Of a DNA stretch of 64,000 bases, positions 62,001 to 64,000 are shown one piece after another. This DNA comes from Hydractinia symbiolongicarpus (lineage: Eukaryota; Cnidaria; Hydrozoa; Anthoathecata; Hydractiniidae), in assembly GCF_029227915.1 (NCBI RefSeq), contig NC_079882.1:20899001-20963000 (forward strand), read 5' to 3'. A model generated the notes under the pieces. The model was not told where the DNA came from. It was given only the letters and a program-made list of their open reading frames with translations, and made no database searches. Every line of letters starts with the position of its first letter. The first letter of the stretch is position 1. The translations under genes were made by a program, and so were the position numbers.

Positions 62001-63425
62001 CAGCCACTTAGAAAAAATCAGCAAAACACAGACCAGAGAAAGGTACAGTGAACTTTAATACATAAATAAGATAAATATTTTCAGGCGCTATTAAAGTTAT
62101 TTGTGAACTTTTTTTTAGTTGATGCTCAATAAATTTGTCCGTTTGGCTGGCGATATATTGTTGCAGCCACTATATGTTCCATATATCAGCATGCTTACTT
62201 CTCTTTCAAACAATGAGCAGTCTGCTTCTTATTGTTTTCGACTTTTATCGAACGGTTCAACAGAACGTGGTGGAGCATGTTCTGTTTCTTGGGATCATTT
62301 CTTTGCATCACTCAAACAATATTATTTAAGTTTAAGACAAGTAACAGATGCATCAGGTAAGATAAAAATGGAAAAACATGTAATTTATTCATTTTTATTT
62401 ATTTTGGTTTACTGTACAAGAGTATATGCAAGCATTATGTTTCATTAAGGTTATAGTTTATACTGCTAAATATCAGAAAATAACATGATATAATTTCTAA
62501 CATTTTCGTGATATGCAGATGTAATCCAAATGCAAAGCTATGACTTCATAAAAATTTTCAAACTGATTGTATATATTTTTATTTTTTGTTTTATTTTTTT
62601 AAACTTGGTATCAATGGAAGTAAACCAAAATTTATGGCTAATGTCATTATCCAATCCTAAGTTAAAATCTTTATATCTTGATTCTCAGCAATTTGTTAAA
62701 AAGCATAAAAGTATGAGTCAGCATAAATACAGAAAAAAAATTACTTATATCTTCTTGTACCACTGTATTTAAAGATATTAAAATTTACTCTTTTTTTCCT
62801 TAAATATTTTAATTATCATTCATTTTTATTTCTAGACCATCGATCACATGTTCATACTCATTATGAAATATCACCTGAAGAACAAGCTGGTTTGGAAAGT
62901 GTTTTACGACTTATAAAAGTCGTTACAGAAAATGTAAGATCTTTATTAAATACTATCTACCATCTGAAATGTATATACAGTTGTACAATATTTATATTAT
63001 GTCACTCTACACTTTGTATCGCAGTTTTAATGCAGAACATTTACCTACTTTATATAACTTAATTTTACTTCTGTTAGTACGGACCAATTTGTCAACACCT
63101 TAATATCATTATTGATTTATTCGACTTATATCTGACCAGCATTAAGTGGTTATGTGCTGACTAGCGCTCAAATAGAACTTCAGTATTCAAATAATTTGTT
63201 GATTTTTCACCCCTTGTTTTTATTGTTTGAATCAACTCTTAGAGTGAAAATGTTCGTGTTGCTTTATGTGAAAATCAAAACTGGCTGCCAGTTGCATCTT
63301 TACTTGGTTTGGTTTGTTGCCCCGTACCTCCTAGCCTAAAGGGTTTGTTACTGGAAACACTTGCTGCTTTCTCCAAAACACCTGAAATTGCTGCATCTTT
63401 ATGGCAATCCTTAGAAGCCTCGCAG
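50091..63425 (+). CDS. NUP205: Nucleoporin NUP205, N-terminal third (continues beyond the window)
   Basis: Large alpha-solenoid scaffold protein of the inner ring of the nuclear pore. Exons: 50091-50109 (tentative), 57006-57142, 58583-58781, 60275-60445, 60531-61234, 61311-61373, 61607-61723, 61908-62042, 62119-62356, 62836-62933 and 63243-63425, 688 codons with every junction in frame. Diagnostic blocks match the family: WSPFKEILAVVEIA, LEAEHQLPNFPGFSQQLVA, AALLYHDGRRC, LRHDFQEFMSL, LMLNKFVRLAGDILLQP, SYCFRLLSNGS, VSWDHFFASL and LAAFSKTPEIAASLWQSLE. The human protein is about 2,000 residues, so two thirds lie outside. Exon 1 (MANLGSG) fits in phase and starts after a CpG-rich stretch, but implies a 6.9-kb intron filled with transposons; a short unseen exon nearer 57 kb is the alternative. 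A DQQLPYFKDKKF insert-like stretch near residue 310 is less conserved. Confidence 0.9.
50217..50614. mobile_element. MITE with GGATCCGGGTTAACA ends, copy 3
   Basis: A diverged 398-bp copy of the family at 14882 and 24285: left GAATCCGGGTTAACAT, right ATGTTAACCCGGATCC. It carries a local CTAGCTAGCTAGCTAG expansion. It lies in NUP205 intron 1. Confidence 0.8.
50654..50706. repeat. Perfect 24-bp hairpin
   Basis: The arm from 50654 (GTTTAATAGTTTTATGCGAA, then GGTG) is followed by ATAAC and its exact reverse complement at 50683-50706. No mismatch, so it is either young or maintained. It resembles the 3529-3572 hairpin in form but not in sequence. Confidence 0.75.
50899..50985 (-). pseudogene. Downstream fragment of the copia-like pol split by the Kolobok-like element
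   Basis: On the minus strand the bases after the TTAA read NARESNLQYSPEV and stay open to about 50899. Joined across the element they follow the protease region at 52995 in one frame (WMDCYLETL across the TTAA). This supports one older copia-like gene cut in two by the insertion. Confidence 0.5.
51291..52128 (+). CDS. THAP-domain protein encoded by the Kolobok-like element
   Basis: Exons 51291-51680 and 52030-52128 (donor GTGAGT, acceptor TTCTAG) give 162 residues. The THAP zinc finger fills residues 1-100: MPSCLAYGC (C4, C9), the conserved W40, LCEDHF (C62, H65) and AVPTIF (93-98), all C2CH ligands present. A basic linker (KRDSSLKRKMQEE) follows, then VEKLLSENKE, with no catalytic domain. 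In Kolobok elements the THAP domain binds transposon DNA. Its 3' end overlaps the antisense P2RX7-domain gene by 48 coding bases. ATG chosen because it begins the THAP consensus; the in-frame ATG upstream adds only a few residues without similarity. Confidence 0.8.
52081..52761 (-). CDS. P2RX7 intracellular-type zinc domain protein, antisense in the element
   Basis: Minus-strand exons 52761-52330 and 52141-52081 (donor GTAAGC, acceptor TTTTTAG). The protein has the cysteine-rich pattern of the P2X7 receptor C-terminal (ballast) domain: WCKCKKC, VEECKCCLE, CITLHKDFKILCLNR, and, from exon 2, LRFSAYRQYTAWVHYYEM. There is no channel part. An acidic stretch (DDDEDEDLD) precedes it. The natural ATG at 52761-52759 is one base out of frame with the rest (shift near 52716), so this copy may be decaying or the start may differ. 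Stand-alone domains of this type are common in invertebrate genomes, some in repeats; the role is unknown. Confidence 0.65.
52995..53961 (-). pseudogene. Copia-like retrotransposon gag and protease start, degenerate
   Basis: From ATG 53961 the minus strand reads a gag-like protein (KNPLVFNSKDKPYDRY, LVLEFEKRYNRIMQ) through several frameshifts. A zinc knuckle follows (CKICEFILHFMRDCSHR, C-x2-C-x7-H type) and then an aspartic protease start, AVLDSGCTSTV. It ends at the TTAA of the Kolobok-like insertion and resumes at 50985. No reverse transcriptase or LTR was found. Defective. Confidence 0.7.
54548..54745 (+). pseudogene. Helix-turn-helix fragment of a transposase
   Basis: YYQGKKKHADIVRVLAAENI followed by VVSRQRVLKL has the look of the first helix-turn-helix of Tc1/mariner-like or related transposases. 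The frame is lost soon after and no DDE region follows. Class uncertain. Confidence 0.4.
54750..57005. other. NUP205 intron 1, last part
   Basis: No exon was recognised. A piece at about 55905-56010 (GGAATTGCATTTCAGGAATG, CCGGGCGAGTTCGG) is related to the nested element at 15172-15724. Confidence 0.4.
57789..58283 (-). pseudogene. Internally deleted piggyBac (PGBD-like) transposase
   Basis: The first frame from ATG 58283 (YELLKFLAVIIATRINERPI, then LEDYWS) is the conserved helical region of piggyBac transposases. After a frameshift near 58150 it continues as KIKPFLNLLLQNYQAEFYPD and LSLDELVVKWK, including the first catalytic aspartate in SLDE. The rest of the catalytic core is missing, and the sequence jumps to a C-terminal part with a cysteine finger (CTSC...LHPKNCFESFY). 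Lies in a NUP205 intron, opposite strand. Confidence 0.7.
58782..60274. other. NUP205 intron between exons 3 and 4
   Basis: I see no element that I can name. An acidic frame on the minus strand near 59760-59670 begins like a transposase N-terminus but stops after 27 codons. Confidence 0.35.
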
Positions 63426-64000
63426 GTAAGAGTTATGTCTTTCAAAGGGACAGCAGTTGTCAGAGGAGGTGAAACGGTACTTCTATCTTCAAATCTTATT
63501 TTTGTTTGCAATGTCAAAACATTTCTAACACAAACTAGCACAAACAATGAACAACAGTTTTTTGCTGATGATGATATATTTCCTGGAAAAAATAAAATAA
63601 GTGCTATGATAAAATAAGTTACTTTCCTAGAGCAATTTTCAGGATATTTCTTAAAGTTTAGTAACAGTAACACTATTAAAGGCTATTATATGGTTTCTTT
63701 AAGACAGAAAAAAATTGTTTTTATTGCAAAACTCATTTAGACACAGATTTTAAATTATTTTCGATAGTTTCCTCTGGGTTTCTGGTGGTGTTTTTAGAAA
63801 CATCTTTAAGAGTATAGGCTTATAAATTCTTGTTCAACAGTCTTGACTTATGAAGGCTCTTTCCTTATGTTTTTTTTTCAGAACGAAAGAAAATAGGGTC
63901 AGTTTTATTGCTAAAGTGTTTACTTCTTGTTTTTTGTTAGGCTATTTAGGCATATCTGTGGAGGTTAGCTAGATACTTAAACATTTTTTTTATATAAAAA

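Overview
The window is animal nuclear DNA, AT-rich, with spliced genes, GT-AG introns, single-copy housekeeping genes and many small inverted-repeat transposons. A Prickle gene with a PET-3xLIM-CaaX layout makes it metazoan. The base composition, the compact ribosomal protein genes and the mix of Kolobok-, piggyBac-, copia- and MITE-type debris fit a cnidarian, perhaps a hydrozoan. That placement is inference; species cannot be fixed from the sequence alone.

Layout. 1-6.5 kb: no intact host gene; MITEs, a pogo/Tigger-like remnant, a truncated two-exon KRBA2-like ORF and a tRNA-like sequence. 6.48-11.28 kb: a recent tandem duplication of about 2.4 kb that carries the last exon of RPS23 (minus strand), followed by a 176-bp tandem array. 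10.2-14.1 kb: RPS23, reconstructed to 143 codons over three exons. 14.7-22.1 kb: RNF121-type membrane RING ubiquitin ligase (+), divergent from RPS23. 23.9-43.3 kb: prickle (+), about 19.5 kb, with three candidate first-exon sets that all join the same downstream exon in the same phase. 46.2-48.7 kb: RPL10A (minus), 217 codons over four exons, with two identical U24-type box C/D snoRNAs in intron 2. 50.1-63.4 kb and beyond: the first 688 codons of NUP205 (+), cut off by the window end. Its 6.9-kb first intron holds a MITE, a degenerate copia-like gag-protease, and a 2.0-kb TTAA-flanked Kolobok-like element inserted into it that carries a THAP gene and an oppositely oriented P2RX7-domain gene.

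The host genes have unrelated jobs: translation (RPS23, RPL10A), membrane protein quality control (RNF121), planar cell polarity (prickle) and the nuclear pore scaffold (NUP205). RPS23/RNF121 and RPL10A/NUP205 are head-to-head pairs. Exon joins were checked by reading frame: the summed exon lengths of RPS23, RNF121, prickle, RPL10A and NUP205 are each divisible by three, and both ribosomal proteins come out at the usual family length. No CRISPR array, operon or prokaryotic feature was seen.
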